64,000 nt of DNA, taken from the NCBI GenBank assembly GCA_006386115.1, contig VFIW01000104.1, positions 84,807 to 148,806 on the forward strand. Reading direction: 5' to 3'. Shown here piece after piece: positions 42,103-53,839 of this stretch. The DNA is from Globisporangium splendens. Its lineage: Eukaryota; Oomycota; Peronosporomycetes; Pythiales; Pythiaceae. A program made the position numbers and the translations under genes. Every line of letters starts with the position of its first letter. The first letter of the stretch is position 1. The notes beneath the pieces were generated by a model. That model worked only from the letters and a program-made list of their open reading frames with translations, was not told where the DNA came from and made no database searches.

Positions 42103-42699
42103 ATGCTGACCCGCTCGCAAACCAAAGCACTCGTCCACTTTAACCGCTCAGTCAAGATCATCCGTGGAGACATCGGCACGCTGCAAGACGTCGACGGCAC
42201 TCCCGTGGACGCACTCGGGTTCCCGACGCACTCGCACCTAACGTTCAATAACATCGGCGCCGCAGCTGCCATCTTCCGACGAGCGGGACCCGAACTCAAC
42301 ACGTACGTGACCAGCGCGTGGGTGCGCGGCAACCACCCGACGGGAGACGTGGTCGTCACCCCGAGTTTCAAGGCTGGCGTCTCCAAACTCATCCACTGCG
42401 TGGGACCTCGCAACACCCAGTATCAGTGCTACGAGCTGCTTGAGAAGACGTACGAAAACCTCATGAACGCCATCATCCGGGAAAATGTCAAGTGCGTCGC
42501 GATCGCGTCCATCTCGACGGGCAACATGGGTGTCCCCGCGAAGGAAGGCGCGCAAGTCGCGATGCGTGTGATCGAGAAGTTTATCCGACGCACGCACTGG
42601 GACGGTCTGTTGGCGATCGTGTGCTACGAAGACGCCGTGTTTGAGGCGTTCGCTGTCGAGAAGCTGGCGGTGCTCGGCTCGTCCGTCGCACAGCTGTAA
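42103..42699 (+). CDS. Diverged macrodomain protein B (no F-box segment)
   Basis: 198 aa, near-identical paralogue of 31316-31912. It has the same loop 1 (RGDIGTLQDVDG), the same replacement of NAAN by FPTHS, and the same SISTGNMGVP loop. It lies outside the 12-kb variable block and next to convergently oriented paralogue E. The A and B copies share promoter, coding sequence and proximal 3' flank, which points to a recent segmental duplication or gene conversion. Confidence 0.78.
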   Translation: MLTRSQTKALVHFNRSVKIIRGDIGTLQDVDGTPVDALGFPTHSHLTFNNIGAAAAIFRRAGPELNTYVTSAWVRGNHPTGDVVVTPSFKAGVSKLIHCVGPRNTQYQCYELLEKTYENLMNAIIRENVKCVAIASISTGNMGVPAKEGAQVAMRVIEKFIRRTHWDGLLAIVCYEDAVFEAFAVEKLAVLGSSVAQL

Positions 42700-43038
42700 G
42701 TTCTCAGCCTTTGCACCTTCCTACGCAAGTCAAAACGCTATCGCAGAGCAACCTTGATGGGCTCATTCGTGTACATGCACAAGTATTACCAGCATCATGA
42801 CAGAATTTATTATAAAACCGATGCAATCAAGCCCTCATGGCAATCCTTGCCAGCTATAAATGAACACATCTCTTTTTGAAAATGAGTTCCATGCTCGCAC
42901 ACTTCGACATTGACATATAGCCTTGCTATAGAGAAACGCGTTGTTTCCAGCACTTTTTTCTTTCAAATACATTGCAAAACCACCCCTCAAAAGATAGAAA
43001 AGCTTTAATCTAAGCCTGGTAGAGATGCTTCCATGCTG

Positions 43039-43995
43039 CTACATCCACGGGAGCACTCGGACGTCCGTCGTTGGCAGTGGCGGCTGCGCGTTGAATGCCT
43101 GCAAAACAGCCGTGCGTTCGCTCGTGAACGCGTTAAAGATCGAGTCCTCAAAGCACACAACAGCGAGCGAGCCTTCCCAGTGGTTGCTTCGGATGAACTT
43201 CTGGATCGCGCGCATCGCGACCTGCGCGCCTTCCTTCGCGGGGATGCTCATGTTGCCCGTCGAGATGGACGCGATCGCGACGCACTCGAGGTCTTCGCGC
43301 AGCACGGCCGTCATCAAAGCCTCGTAGGTCTGTCCAAGCAGCTCATAGCACTCGGGTTGCGTGATGCGCGGTCCCACACAATGGATGAGCTTCGAGACGC
43401 CGGCATTGAACGCTGGAGTCACAACAGCTTCACCCGTCCGGCGACGGCCGCGGAACAGCGGATCGTTGACAAACGTGTTCAGCTCATTCCCCGCGCGACG
43501 AAAAATCGCGCCGGCCGCGCCGATGTAATGGTTTGTCAGGTGTGAATTCGTCGGGAACCCGAGTCCGTCCAGCGGCTTGCCGTCAATGTCCTGCACGTAG
43601 CCAATGTCGCCGCGCACGACCGTCACGGTGCGCTCGAAATGCGCGCGTTCGTCACCCGAGCGCAGAAACTCCTGGAGCTCTCGACACGCCACGCTTGCAT
43701 CCGTCCAGTCCCACGACCGCACGCGTTGCGGGACGCCCAGGAACCGGAGATCCGCGGGGATGCGGCCGAGAAAATGCTGGTCCAATAGCTCGGACCAGAG
43801 CGCCGTGTCGCACAGGTACCCGTGCAGCGCCGCGTCCTTGTGGATGCTCGCGAGCATGGCGTCGATGCTGCGCACGTCCAGCAGCAGCAGCAGCGTGCGC
43901 GCGATCTCCTCCACCGCCAGCACGCGCAGTCCGAGTGAGGAGGAGGATGGCGGGGCTTCCAGAGACGGAGACACCGCTTGATGCAGCATGAGCAT
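43039..43995 (-). CDS. F-box-like/macrodomain fusion protein E
   Basis: 318 aa from ATG 43995. The frame is open to another ATG at 44166, which would add 57 residues without recognisable features. The N-terminal F-box-like segment (VEEIARTLLLLLDVRSIDAML ... CDTALWSELLDQHFLG) aligns with proteins C and D. The macro domain has VVRGDIGYVQDIDG, DGLGFPTNSHL in place of NAAN, GAAGAIFRRAGNEL, TGEAVVTPAF, LIHCVGP and ASISTGNMSIP. It is closest to A and B in the macro domain, so A and B may have arisen from an E-like gene by loss of the N-terminal segment (inference). Confidence 0.75.
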   Translation of the reverse strand: MLMLHQAVSPSLEAPPSSSSLGLRVLAVEEIARTLLLLLDVRSIDAMLASIHKDAALHGYLCDTALWSELLDQHFLGRIPADLRFLGVPQRVRSWDWTDASVACRELQEFLRSGDERAHFERTVTVVRGDIGYVQDIDGKPLDGLGFPTNSHLTNHYIGAAGAIFRRAGNELNTFVNDPLFRGRRRTGEAVVTPAFNAGVSKLIHCVGPRITQPECYELLGQTYEALMTAVLREDLECVAIASISTGNMSIPAKEGAQVAMRAIQKFIRSNHWEGSLAVVCFEDSIFNAFTSERTAVLQAFNAQPPLPTTDVRVLPWM

Positions 43996-44166
43996 GATGA
44001 AGGTGATGGCTGTCTGATGCAAGGCAGCATCGAGTATGGTGGATAAGTGGGTGTAGGGAGAAGCAGTGGGTTGGGTACAGCGGTGTTGGATTGGTGGAAA
44101 TGGAGTGGATTCAAGTATGTGATTGGTGTAAATTGGGAGAGAAGAGCCGTTTTTCAACCCATGCAT

Positions 44167-44757
44167 GCTCTGCGACAGGTAGTTGCAGTAAAGTTGAGGA
44201 TCTGATTTTGAACTCTTTCGACAGGGCTACAGAGTATGACAGGCAGTACTGTTTGCGTGCGAACTTAACGAACTTAGTGCAAATGCACTGAATTAAAACA
44301 ACACCAGAGCAAGTGACACTTGGTCGATGTTCCTCGGGATAGAAGAAAGCGTCCATTGCGCTGCTGCAGTAGAATATGCTGATTGGTCTACGCTCTGAAG
44401 GGACAGCGCACTTTAATACGTTGACGTCTGCCTATCATGCCAGTAGAGGCAAGCGCGAGTTAGCAGCCGATCGTCCACGATCGCGTTCTTCCTTGTGTCA
44501 AACAGCCACGTGGACGCACCTTAAAGATCGCATTGTCCCGAACGTTCCGTATTATCCTCATTCAAAACGGGATGCCACCATGTCGCATGCTTGACTCGCT
44601 CCCTCAACGCCGCTGTCAAAACACACTCCATCTCGTCCATTAGGAACACAACATCCCGAAACTAACTTTACGTCCGGGACCAATCGCGTCCCCACACATA
44701 AAGCGCCACAGCATGGCTGTCAATACGGCATAACGCCACGTGCTAAAAGGGAAACAG
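44167..44757. other. Intergenic region before DNAJC3-like gene
   Basis: No gene recognised. It is a divergent promoter region between macrodomain gene E and the co-chaperone gene. Confidence 0.5.
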
Positions 44758-46871
44758 ATGCGCTCGTGGGGGCTCGTCGCGGCCGCGCTCGCGGCGCTCT
44801 GTGTGGCCACAGGACACGTACGTACTGCTGCTCATGTTCGATGTGCCTTTGTGCATGTGTGTGGTCCTGAACCATCACGAATGGATGCATTTGTGACGCG
44901 TGGGAGTGACCGACGACGCGGAAGCATCATCTATCGATGCGATGAATTGTTAAATGGTTTTGAAAAATGCCCCCACTCACTCAATTTATATGTATATGTA
45001 TGTGATACACTGTTTTACTGTGGCAGGTGCAACCTGTGGAGGCCCAGGAAAGCGTCTCGAAAGTGCGCGTCGCTGCGGAGAATGCGTTTGCCGGAGGCGA
45101 CATGAAAAAGGTGCGTCGCTGTCTCCATTGGCGGCGGTGGTTTGTATGGAGAGTTTGCGTGCTGCCGAGTTTCTGTGTGTGTGTACGCGTGGGTCTTACT
45201 GGTGAATGATGCATCCACGCGTAGGCGATCTCGCTGCTGTCCAAGTTGATCGAGTTGGAGCCGTCGAACGAGCGCAACTTCTACAAAGTATGTCTGTGGT
45301 GGCGGGTATTGCGAGAGTGAGTGTGGTCGCTCTTATATATTGGTGTGTGTGTGTGTCTGTTTTTAGCGATACCGTGCGTACTTGAGCGAGCGCAAGTACT
45401 CGCACGCACTCTCCGATTTGACGTCGTCGTTGACCGTGAACCCGGGCTACAAGCAGGTAACTTTTCTTGTGCTTCTGAAAGCTCTTCCTTGGTCTATGCG
45501 GAGTTAGATTCACACGCTTCTTTGCGCACTATTCACTAGGGCATCTCCCAACGCGGCAAGCTGCTCATGATGCTTGGGCAATGCTCGGACGCCGTCCACG
45601 ATTTCCAGAAGATTGTCGAGCTGTACCCGACGGACGCCTCGGCGCAGCAGAGTCTGGAGAAGAGCACGCGATGCGCCGCGTACGTCGATGAAGCAGGCAA
45701 AGCACAGGTACATCCTTGACGGCCCAGGTGCAAGTTCTTTGCTTTGTATGGCAAATGCAAACGATTTGTTTGTTTCACTGGAAATAGAGTCGAGGAGACT
45801 ACACGTCGGCACACGCGTACCTGACCCAAGTGCTTGAAGAGACCGCAGTGTCGAGCGTGCCGCTATTGTTAGAACGCGCACAACTCAGGTGCGTGCTTTT
45901 GGACTTCGAGCTAACACGTAGTGTCCTCTCAAGTCGTTCTTGCGATTGCATGCCATAGTATCTCAATGAGCAACCCGTACGACGCGATCGCGGACCTGGG
46001 CACGATCTTGAAGCTGGAATCCTCGAACCTTCCAGCGCTTCAGAAGCGTGGCGAAGTGCTGTACTCGCTGGGGGACAAGCAGTCGCTCGAGGCTGCGGTG
46101 TCGCATTTCCGCCAGGGGCTGCACTCGGACCCGGAACACAAGGGGCTCAAGAAACTCTACCGCCAGCTGAAGAAGTTGCTCAAGTTTATCAATAATGCCG
46201 AAGCAGAAATGGCGAGCGGCGCCTACGAAGAAGCTGTAGGCGACTGGGAGTCGGCGATTGAGGTCGATCCGATGCACGGCGCGTTGAACAAGGACCTGTT
46301 CTTCCAGCTCTGTGTGAGTCAATTGCACCTGAAGCAGTATGCGAGAGCGCAAACGGCGTGTACAAGGTCCTTGCGCATCGATGACAGCAATGCAGCCGCG
46401 CACGCGAAGTTGAGTGAAGCACTGTTAGGACTCGAGCAATTCGACGATGCTGTGCGCGAGGCCAAGCGCGCCTACGAACTCGACGATAACAGCCACGAGT
46501 ACCAGGAAGCCGTCCACCGTGCCGAGGCGGCGTTAAAGCAGAGCAAGAACAAGAACTACTACAAGATCCTGGGCGTCCCGCGCGATGTGTCAGCCAAGGA
46601 CATTAAGAAGGCGTACCGGAAGCAGGCGCTCGAGTGGCACCCGGACAAGCATGCGGACAAGGAGGAGTCGGCGCGTGAGGAGATCAACAAAAAGTTCCAC
46701 GACATCGCCGAAGCCTACGAGATTCTCTCGAACGAGGAGCTGCGCGCCAAGTACGACCGCGGCGAGGACGTCACGGGCAACGGTCAGGGCCAGGACCCGT
46801 TCCAGCACCAGAATCCATTTGGCAACAATTTCTTCCGAACGCGCGGACCCTCGTTCCATTTCAACTTTTAA
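44758..46871 (+). CDS. ER-lumenal TPR/J-domain co-chaperone, DNAJC3/P58IPK-like
   Basis: Seven exons: 44758-44817, 45027-45110, 45225-45287, 45367-45456, 45540-45707, 45788-45888 and 45959-46871. All introns (70-209 nt) start with GT and end with AG, and the joined frame gives 492 aa. A signal peptide ([20 protein letters not shown]) is encoded by exon 1 alone. TPR helices follow through most of the protein (for example [16 protein letters not shown] and [15 protein letters not shown]). A J-domain at about 388-455 has YYKILGV and the HPD tripeptide near 416. The end [12 protein letters not shown] matches the family. Length equals the usual roughly 500 aa. It delivers unfolded clients to the lumenal Hsp70 BiP during the unfolded-protein response. 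No ER-retention KDEL-type tail is seen. Confidence 0.92.
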
Positions 46872-47086
46872 GAAAGCTGGCAGGCGCATAAGAAGGTTGG
46901 TTGCCGTCTGTGGCTGACGGACAATTGTCGTGATAATACGAAGGAATGGAAAGTACCAACGCGTTTCGACAAGGAAGCACACACGCAAAGCAAATATGTA
47001 CAAATCGGTTGGTTGCATTTCCAGTTGCATTGCTGTTTGTGCGGTCATGCTGGTGGCGCTCTTGTGCTTGTCTGTTTTGACTGGTT

Positions 47087-48722
47087 CTATTTTAAATACT
47101 CGTCCAGAAGGAGGTTCTCGATCAGTTGATAATGCGACTCCATGATCTGTCTGAAGGACGGGATCACCAGGTCAGCCATTTGCTTCACTTGCTCGGGCAC
47201 TTGGATGATCTGCTCGTCCGACACACCCGGGTTCATGAGCATGCACAACTGCAGGACACTCATCTTGCTGTTACTGGTGTCGCCATCAGGACCAGGCAGC
47301 GGTTTGATCACGACCCAGCCCCTTTCACGCAGCGGCACGAACTTCTCGCTGCCATCAGTTTCGTTATTCTGGTTCGTCTCTCCTTTCGGCATCTTGTCTG
47401 GCCACTCCATGGTTCCTTCCCAGCACATCACCATGCGCTCTTTCGTGACAAAACGCTTCAGCACCATACGCCCGGGGATCACGAGCGCGTCGCCGTCGTT
47501 GTCGCCGTCGGTTTCCACCATAAGGGGCGTCTTGACCAGCAACAAATCATCCTCGTTCGGAGAAGTCTGCGCAAATTGGATATGGGAGTCAGTAAGACTC
47601 AATTACGCACCAATCAGTTTTGCAGGAAGTCTTACCATGCCAGGCACATTCTCGATGCCGTGCACGGCTTTATCTTTGACGGTCCGCCACGCGGCGGCGC
47701 ACACCGACTGGAAATCAAATGGCGCGACCCGCACGTCCCGGAATTGCAGCTTCGCGTTCTTCTCCTGATCCAAGACAACGCGCGCGTCGAAAAACTCGAG
47801 TTTCGATTCCGGTAGCTCGGCATCGGCAAACACTTGGTCCAACTGGGAATAGAGCGCGTCCAGTTTGCCCGTCAGTGCTTCGTAGTAGACCACGAGATCC
47901 GTGCTATTGAGTGGAGTCTGCGTAGTCGAGCTGCTGCGGTCGTCCTGGAGCAACGCCGATCGCTAAAGCAGATTTACCAGAGTCAACGGGTGTTTAGATT
48001 ATGAACGCGAACAACAACCTACAAGCGTAAAGTGAGGATCTCATTAATGAAAGGGTACGTACTGTTTTTTTCTGGGTCTGGAGCAACGTGTCGCCGAACG
48101 TCTTTGCGAATTGAAGCTGCGCTTGGACCGTTTGCCGTAGCGCGCGATTCTCCGCCAGCGTGGATGCTGGCACAATTTTTAGCACCTTCGCTCTCTTTAG
48201 CGTCATCTGGGTCTCATTATTCTCCGCTGCCGCTTGAGCTGGCGCAAGCGCCGCATTCGCCTGTTGCTGATGCAGCGCTTCCAGATCGCGCTGCAGGCTC
48301 TCAGCCTCACCTCGAAGCACTTCGAGCTCCTCCTTCGGACGCACGCGGCGCTTGCGCTTGAGTCCGCGCGCAGGTTCGAGCGCGATCGCGACCGCGCGGT
48401 TCTGCTGCACCGAGGCTGCCAGCGCGTCGCTCGCGCCTTTAGAGACCACGACAGCAGGAGTAGGAGCTGGAGCTGGGACAACGGGAACGCAATCGGCAGC
48501 AGAAGGTGCTGCTGGTTCAGCAACGGGCGGGAGCGGCAGCTCGTCCAAGGTCGCGAGCATGTCCGTCGTCCCACTGTAGGCGCCGGGCTTGAGCTCGAGC
48601 GCGTCCATCTCAAGCAGGAACGCCGCCAGCGCCGCGTGCGCGGGGCTCGCGGGACCCTCGAGCAGCGCGGCGTCCGGCAGCAGCGCGAACGCGTCGAACG
48701 GGTCGATCTGCGCCACCGACAT
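47087..48722 (-). CDS. Coiled-coil/START-like protein, M96 mating-specific-type family, member 1
   Basis: Three exons: 48722-48063, 47962-47636 and 47566-47087, both introns phase 0, giving 488 aa. The N-terminus is acidic and hydrophobic. A basic stretch (LKRKRRVRPKEELEVLRGEAESLQRDLEAL) runs into leucine-spaced helices, resembling a bZIP or coiled coil. Exons 2 and 3 form a START-like domain: YYEALTGKLDALYSQLD, QFRDVRVAPFDFQSV, LLLVKTPL, KRFVTKERMVMCWEGT and WVVIKPLPG. The same three-exon plan recurs in four neighbours. Such proteins are expanded in oomycetes and often labelled M96 mating-specific. The biochemical role is unknown; lipid or ligand binding is inferred. Confidence 0.75.
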
Positions 48723-49588
48723 ACCTGCAGTCGTTCTTCCTGTAGCACTGTGGCAACAATAGTCAAATGACTGAGGAGCTCCACAGAACAACGGGGTTAC
48801 GAAGGTTACGCTCGGCGCGCACTGAACTGTGGCGTCACAGGGTAATCAACCGACCTCGGATTACGTTCCCTTGGTGGGTATTACTCGGCCGATCTCAGCC
48901 AATCAGAGCGCTCGATTCTCCGAGTTAGCAGATATCGATACCGGTATTTTACTGAAGTATCAGGAACCAAATAGGTAGCCAGTGACATTGCAGGGTACAG
49001 CATCTTGGAAGAATACCTGAGATCTAACTTCATAAAGAGGTTTCGCATTATTAGAGGGAGCACTTTTGTGATTCAGAGAAGGTATCTTAAAAGTCATACG
49101 ACAAATTTAAACGATGCATAAGGCTCAGTCCATTCCTCCACGACGCTCTACCCTGAACGACGACTGGGCTAGCAGCATGAGGATTCGTGCAGCGGATTGT
49201 GACGTCGACGATTATTATCTTCACAGACCCAAAAGAGATCGTGAATGCAAACTGCAGTCGTATCCTGTGCTGCAAGGTTTGTGGAAAACAGCAATTCAAT
49301 TCGTAGGATTTGTGAGCAACCCAAGTTGCCCATAATCATCTTGTTTACTCCAAAGTCACCTGTGGCGTGCATTTGTTTTGTTTTACAGTTGCAGTTCCAG
49401 TATCTTGTGAGCTGTTCTTCCCCGCTCTAGCATGCTGTATCACAAAGTCCACCTTAGAGTTGGCAAATCGATTGCTTTCTGGCACTATGTTTTCCTTGAT
49501 TATGTTGGCTTGACGATTGCCCACGGAAAATGCTGCCTTCCTCCGAAATAATGTCGCAGTGGAGCTGTGAAACCATTTTTTCAGCATT
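48723..49588. other. Intergenic region
   Basis: No gene recognised between family members 1 and 2. Small open frames have no domain. Confidence 0.5.
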
Positions 49589-51129
49589 CTAAAGTATGAG
49601 TCGCCTTGCAGCGACTTGTTTGTCCAATAGAGAGTTCTCGACAGACTGGTGGTACCCGTCGATGATCTGCTGGTACCTTGGTATCACCGTAGTAGTCAGT
49701 TTGATCACTTGTTCCGGCAATGCAAGCACGGTGCCACCACTTGGACTCAAGTGCGTGCACATTTGAGTGAAGCACATCTTAGTCGACCCAGCACTCGACA
49801 TCGGCTTGATCACGAGCCAGCTTTTGTCACACATTTGCAGATCGTCGGCGGCGTGGACTATGCTTCGTGGCCACGTCACCGTTCCCTCCCAACACAACAC
49901 CATGCGATCTTTTGAAGCAAACCGCTTCGTGACAACGCGAACTGGGATCTTAACTTCACGGCGCTCCCTGTCGTCCGACGACTCCATAATGATTGTTCTC
50001 TTCATCAGTATCAAATTGTCGTCTTTCGGCAATACCTGTGCACGTCAACAACACCTCAATTAGGGTTTCATTGCCCTCTGAGTGGCACTTGGATACTTGA
50101 GTATCAAAAGACCTGACTTACCACGCCATCGGCTCCTTCGGATCCCATGACCGCATCGTCGCCGATCAGCTGCCAGATCGCGTCACAGACCGACTGGAAC
50201 TCAAATGGCACCATCTTGTGTTGCCGAAACTGCAGCGTCGTCGCGTTCGTGTCGCAGTTGCGCACTACTACCGCTTGTTTCGCCTCTCGTCTTCTTTCAT
50301 CAGTCGTGGCTCGGCAAGTCGCAAATACATAACCGAGTTGGGTGTACAGCGAGTCTAACTTGCCTGTGAGCGCTTCGTAATAGCACTTCAAGTCGGCGTC
50401 AGTGAGAAGGGCTGGCACAGGATCCGAGCCGCTGATCAAGTCGCAATTTGGCGGCTTCATATCGTACAGACAAATTTGTATTCTGATCAGTATGTGCGCC
50501 AGAGAAAGAGAACAGAAAATTAAGCAAGTACGCACCGCTTTTTCCAAGCCCTGGTCCAGTTTTTCACCAAATGCTTTGGTGAATTTTAGCTGCTTGTTCA
50601 CGAGCCGATGCAGATCGCAGTTCTCCTGCAGAACTGATTTCTTTGACAGCGAGGCAAGTCGACTCGTTCTGACTTTTTTGAGGCCATCACCATCGCTGCG
50701 CTTGGGCTTCTTCAGATCGCGTGCAAATGTACGGGTCGTCTGCAAGTACCTCAGATCTTGCTGCAAGCCTTCGAATTCCTCTCGCAACGTGTCAAGTTCG
50801 TCTTTCAATCGCCTCCGTTTGAGTGTTGCATTCGGTGGCACCGTTGCGATCGTGGCCGCGGTGCTCGACATCAGAGACGCCACCGATGCTGCGTCATTTT
50901 CCTCAACAGCACACTGGACTGTGTAATCACTTTCACTTGAGCTCGTCGCACTAGAGCTGCTGCCCAGCCGGAACACGTCGCTCAGGTCTTCCTCGTCTTC
51001 ACTTTCGTCCTCCAGGAGCGCTGAGAGCATCGCGGACGTTGGGCTCAATGGCGGCTCCAAGGCGCACGATCTGCTGCCCAGGAACACGAGCCCGTTGACT
51101 CCTGTTGCTGCTGCGTCTTGCTGCTCCAT
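49589..51129 (-). CDS. Coiled-coil/START-like protein, M96-type family, member 2
   Basis: Exons 51129-50536, 50454-50122 and 50035-49589 (introns 81 and 86 nt, both phase 0) give 457 aa. Intron 1 happens to be open in frame, so the unspliced sequence also reads through. The second exon border was set by alignment with members 1, 3 and 5. It has an acidic N-terminus, a basic/leucine segment (LKRRRLKDELDTLREEFEGLQQDL), then START-like blocks CYYEALTGKLDSLYTQLG, QFRQHKMVPFEFQSV, LMKRT, KRFASKDRMVLCWEGT and WLVIKPM. The C-terminus is shorter than in member 1. Confidence 0.75.
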
Positions 51130-52042
51130 TGCACTGCGTGTGCAAATGTCAAATGTGTCACCTTTTCGAGATGGGCGCTGCCAACGAGATGATTATGCCC
51201 AATTGACGCCATTGATCAGTCCACAGGCACTGCAATCACACCTTTATAAATAATGTCGTTGCATATTTGAAAACGGTTGTTGTGTCGCTGCGCAAGAACA
51301 GAAAGTGACCTTTGTCTTACAGAATCTGCAGGAATGAGTCTTAGCCTCCTATGAAACTTCATCACCTTCTGTAATGTATTTGAGAATGCGTGTGACTAAA
51401 GAGACTGTAATCATGGACGAAAACTGCAGTTTAGTTGGGTGGTTAGGGTATCTAATTGGAGAGGGTGAACAATTCGAAAGAGGGTAATGATGTGCATGCA
51501 TTCATCTATTGTGCGTCTCTTCCCTAACCGCTTTTTCGCTGTGATGGATAACATAGGCTGAAGTCCATGGTTGGTTCTTGCTTCACTGCAGCAGATCACG
51601 CAGTAAAATATGTGATCTCTGGAGTTTGAGAGTGCACTTGACACAGCGAAGGTTGTTGAAAGGACACAAGAGCGAACATACTTTTGTGGAACCCAACAAT
51701 GCAATATTAAATAGGCGAGGTCGCTCACATTCCCTGCAACTAAAATAGAAAAGACCTCTTAATTGAGTGTTTGACTTCAAGAGGGTTTTGGATTTGCATC
51801 GTTTGGACAAACTGCGTCAATATCAGCTTTGCCATTTCTCAGCACGAAAGGTCCAAACTCTTTCCTCTTTCAAACGCGTAGTTCACAATGGAAGAAGCTG
51901 TTTTATCAATCGCAGTGTTTTAAAGAGGGTTCAACTCATCCAATGACAGCCTCCGAATGTTGCTTGAATGCAGCCAACCTGCAATGCACAAACACTCATT
52001 CGAGTGTCAAAGTCTCACCACTTGTGCTTGAGCAGCTGCACC
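51130..52042. other. Intergenic region
   Basis: No gene recognised. It separates member 2 and the dehydrogenase, which are divergent, and presumably holds both promoters. Confidence 0.5.
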
Positions 52043-53712
52043 ATGGCGCTCTGGACGCGGATGCTGCGTCGGCAGCGCGCTCTGGTGCGCGCATCGCCTG
52101 CGCATGGAGCCCTCTCCCACGCGACCAACGCCCTGTGCTCCGTGAGCACGACGCCAGACGCGCGCCTTGCAAAGTGGGACGACGACGACGTGGCGCATTT
52201 CCGTCGCGTCCTGAGTGATCGCCCCGATGCTGTGCTCACGGACCCGCACGACACGGCGCCGTTCACGATCGACTGGATGCAGAAGCACAAGTCCCGGGGC
52301 TCGCGCCACGTGGTGCTCAAGCCCAAGACGACCCAGGAAGTAGCGCAGATCCTCCAGCATTGTCATGCACACGCGCTTCCGGTCGTGCCGCAGGGAGGCA
52401 ACACGGGTCTTGTCGGGGGCAGTGTGCCGGTCTTTGACGAGATCGTGCTCTCGCTGAGCGCGATGAATGCCGTCGAGGACTTTGATGCCGTCTCCGGGAT
52501 CCTCGTGTGTGAAGCGGGCTGCGTGCTTGAGCAGCTGGACGCGTATGTCGCCAAACATGGCTACATGATGCCATTGGATCTCGGTGCCAAAGGGTCGTGC
52601 CAGATCGGTGGCAACGTGTCCACAAACGCCGGTGGACTGCGTCTGCTGCGCTACGGTTCTCTCCATGGCACAGTGCTCGGCCTCGAGGTTGTGCTCGCCG
52701 ATGGCATGATCGTCGACTGTTTGAGCACTATGCGCAAGGACAACACCGGGTACGACCTCAAGCAGCTCTTCATTGGCTCGGAAGGCACGTTGGGTGTAGT
52801 CACGAAAGTGTCCATTTTGACGCCACCACGGTCATCATCCGTGAACGTCGCGTTCCTCGGGTGTGAAGACTTTGACGCGGTCCAGAAGATCCTCATTGAT
52901 GCCAAGAAGCACCTGGGTGAAGTGCTCTCGGCTGTGGAGTTCATGGACCGTCAGTCGCTAAGCCTCGTGCTCGAGCAGCAAGCGTGGCACTCGGATCCGC
53001 TCGAGACAGCGTGTTCGTTCTACGTGCTTCTCGAGACCGCAGGCAGCAACTCCAAGCATGACGTGGAGAAACTGGAAGCGTTCCTGGATCATGCCATGGG
53101 CACCGGCGCCGTCGTCGACGGTACGGTCGCCCAGGACTCGATTCAGGCGCGCAAACTGTTTGCGATCCGCGAAGATATCGGCGTCGCGCTCGTCTCGCGC
53201 GGGTGCGTGTACAAGTACGACGTGTCGTTGCCCATGAGCCAGTTTTACCAGATCGCAGAGGAGACCCGGAAGCGTGTGGCGCCACTTGGCGCCGACGTCA
53301 TCTGCTACGGCCATTTGGGCGACTCCAACGTGCACTTGAACGTCTCGACCTTGGCGCACGACGAAAAGGTGTTCCAGCAACTCGAGCCTTGGGTGTTTGA
53401 GTTCACATGTAGGTTGCATGTGTGTGTGTTGGATTGGGAGCTGAAACTTTTGCCAGGATGTACCAGAACCTAACTGTTTTGTGTCCTTGAAACGTGTTGT
53501 TTTATGAATGCGCAGCCAAGTACCGCGGAAGTATCAGCGCCGAGCATGGTATCGGGACGCACAAACCGCCGTATCTCCACTTATCCAAATCGGAGAATGC
53601 GATCCAGCTCATGCAACAGCTGAAGCGCATGATGGATCCCAAGGGCATTCTGAATCCGTACAAAGTGCTGCCTCCAGATGGTATTAATAATAGGCAAGCT
53701 GTGGCATTGTGA
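52043..53712 (+). CDS. D2HGDH: D-2-hydroxyglutarate dehydrogenase, mitochondrial FAD enzyme
   Basis: Exons 52043-53408 and 53516-53712 (107-nt intron, phase 1) give 520 aa. The N-terminal [18 protein letters not shown] is Arg-rich and amphipathic, fitting a mitochondrial presequence. The FAD-binding PCMH domain has [38 protein letters not shown] and [12 protein letters not shown]. The C-terminal FAD-oxidase domain has [19 protein letters not shown] and the SAEHGIG signature encoded across the splice. This set is that of the D2HGDH/D-lactate dehydrogenase family; length and motifs favour D2HGDH. It oxidises D-2-hydroxyglutarate to 2-oxoglutarate and passes electrons to ETF. It is unrelated in function to the flanking M96-type genes. 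Confidence 0.92.
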
Positions 53713-53839
53713 AAAACAAATAGCCACTTTCAAAAGTGAAGTTCAAATAACTCTCGGACTGAAGCGTCTCTCGATTAGAATTACGAACATGAGAATCTAT
53801 ACAAGCAGTCAAACTCCTCTCACAAGCACTTTTTTCCTT

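Noticed and set aside
43996..44166. Upstream ATG (44166) as the start of macrodomain protein E
   Set aside because: Would add 57 residues of promoter-like composition not shared with paralogues; the ATG at 43995 is preferred, though not proven.
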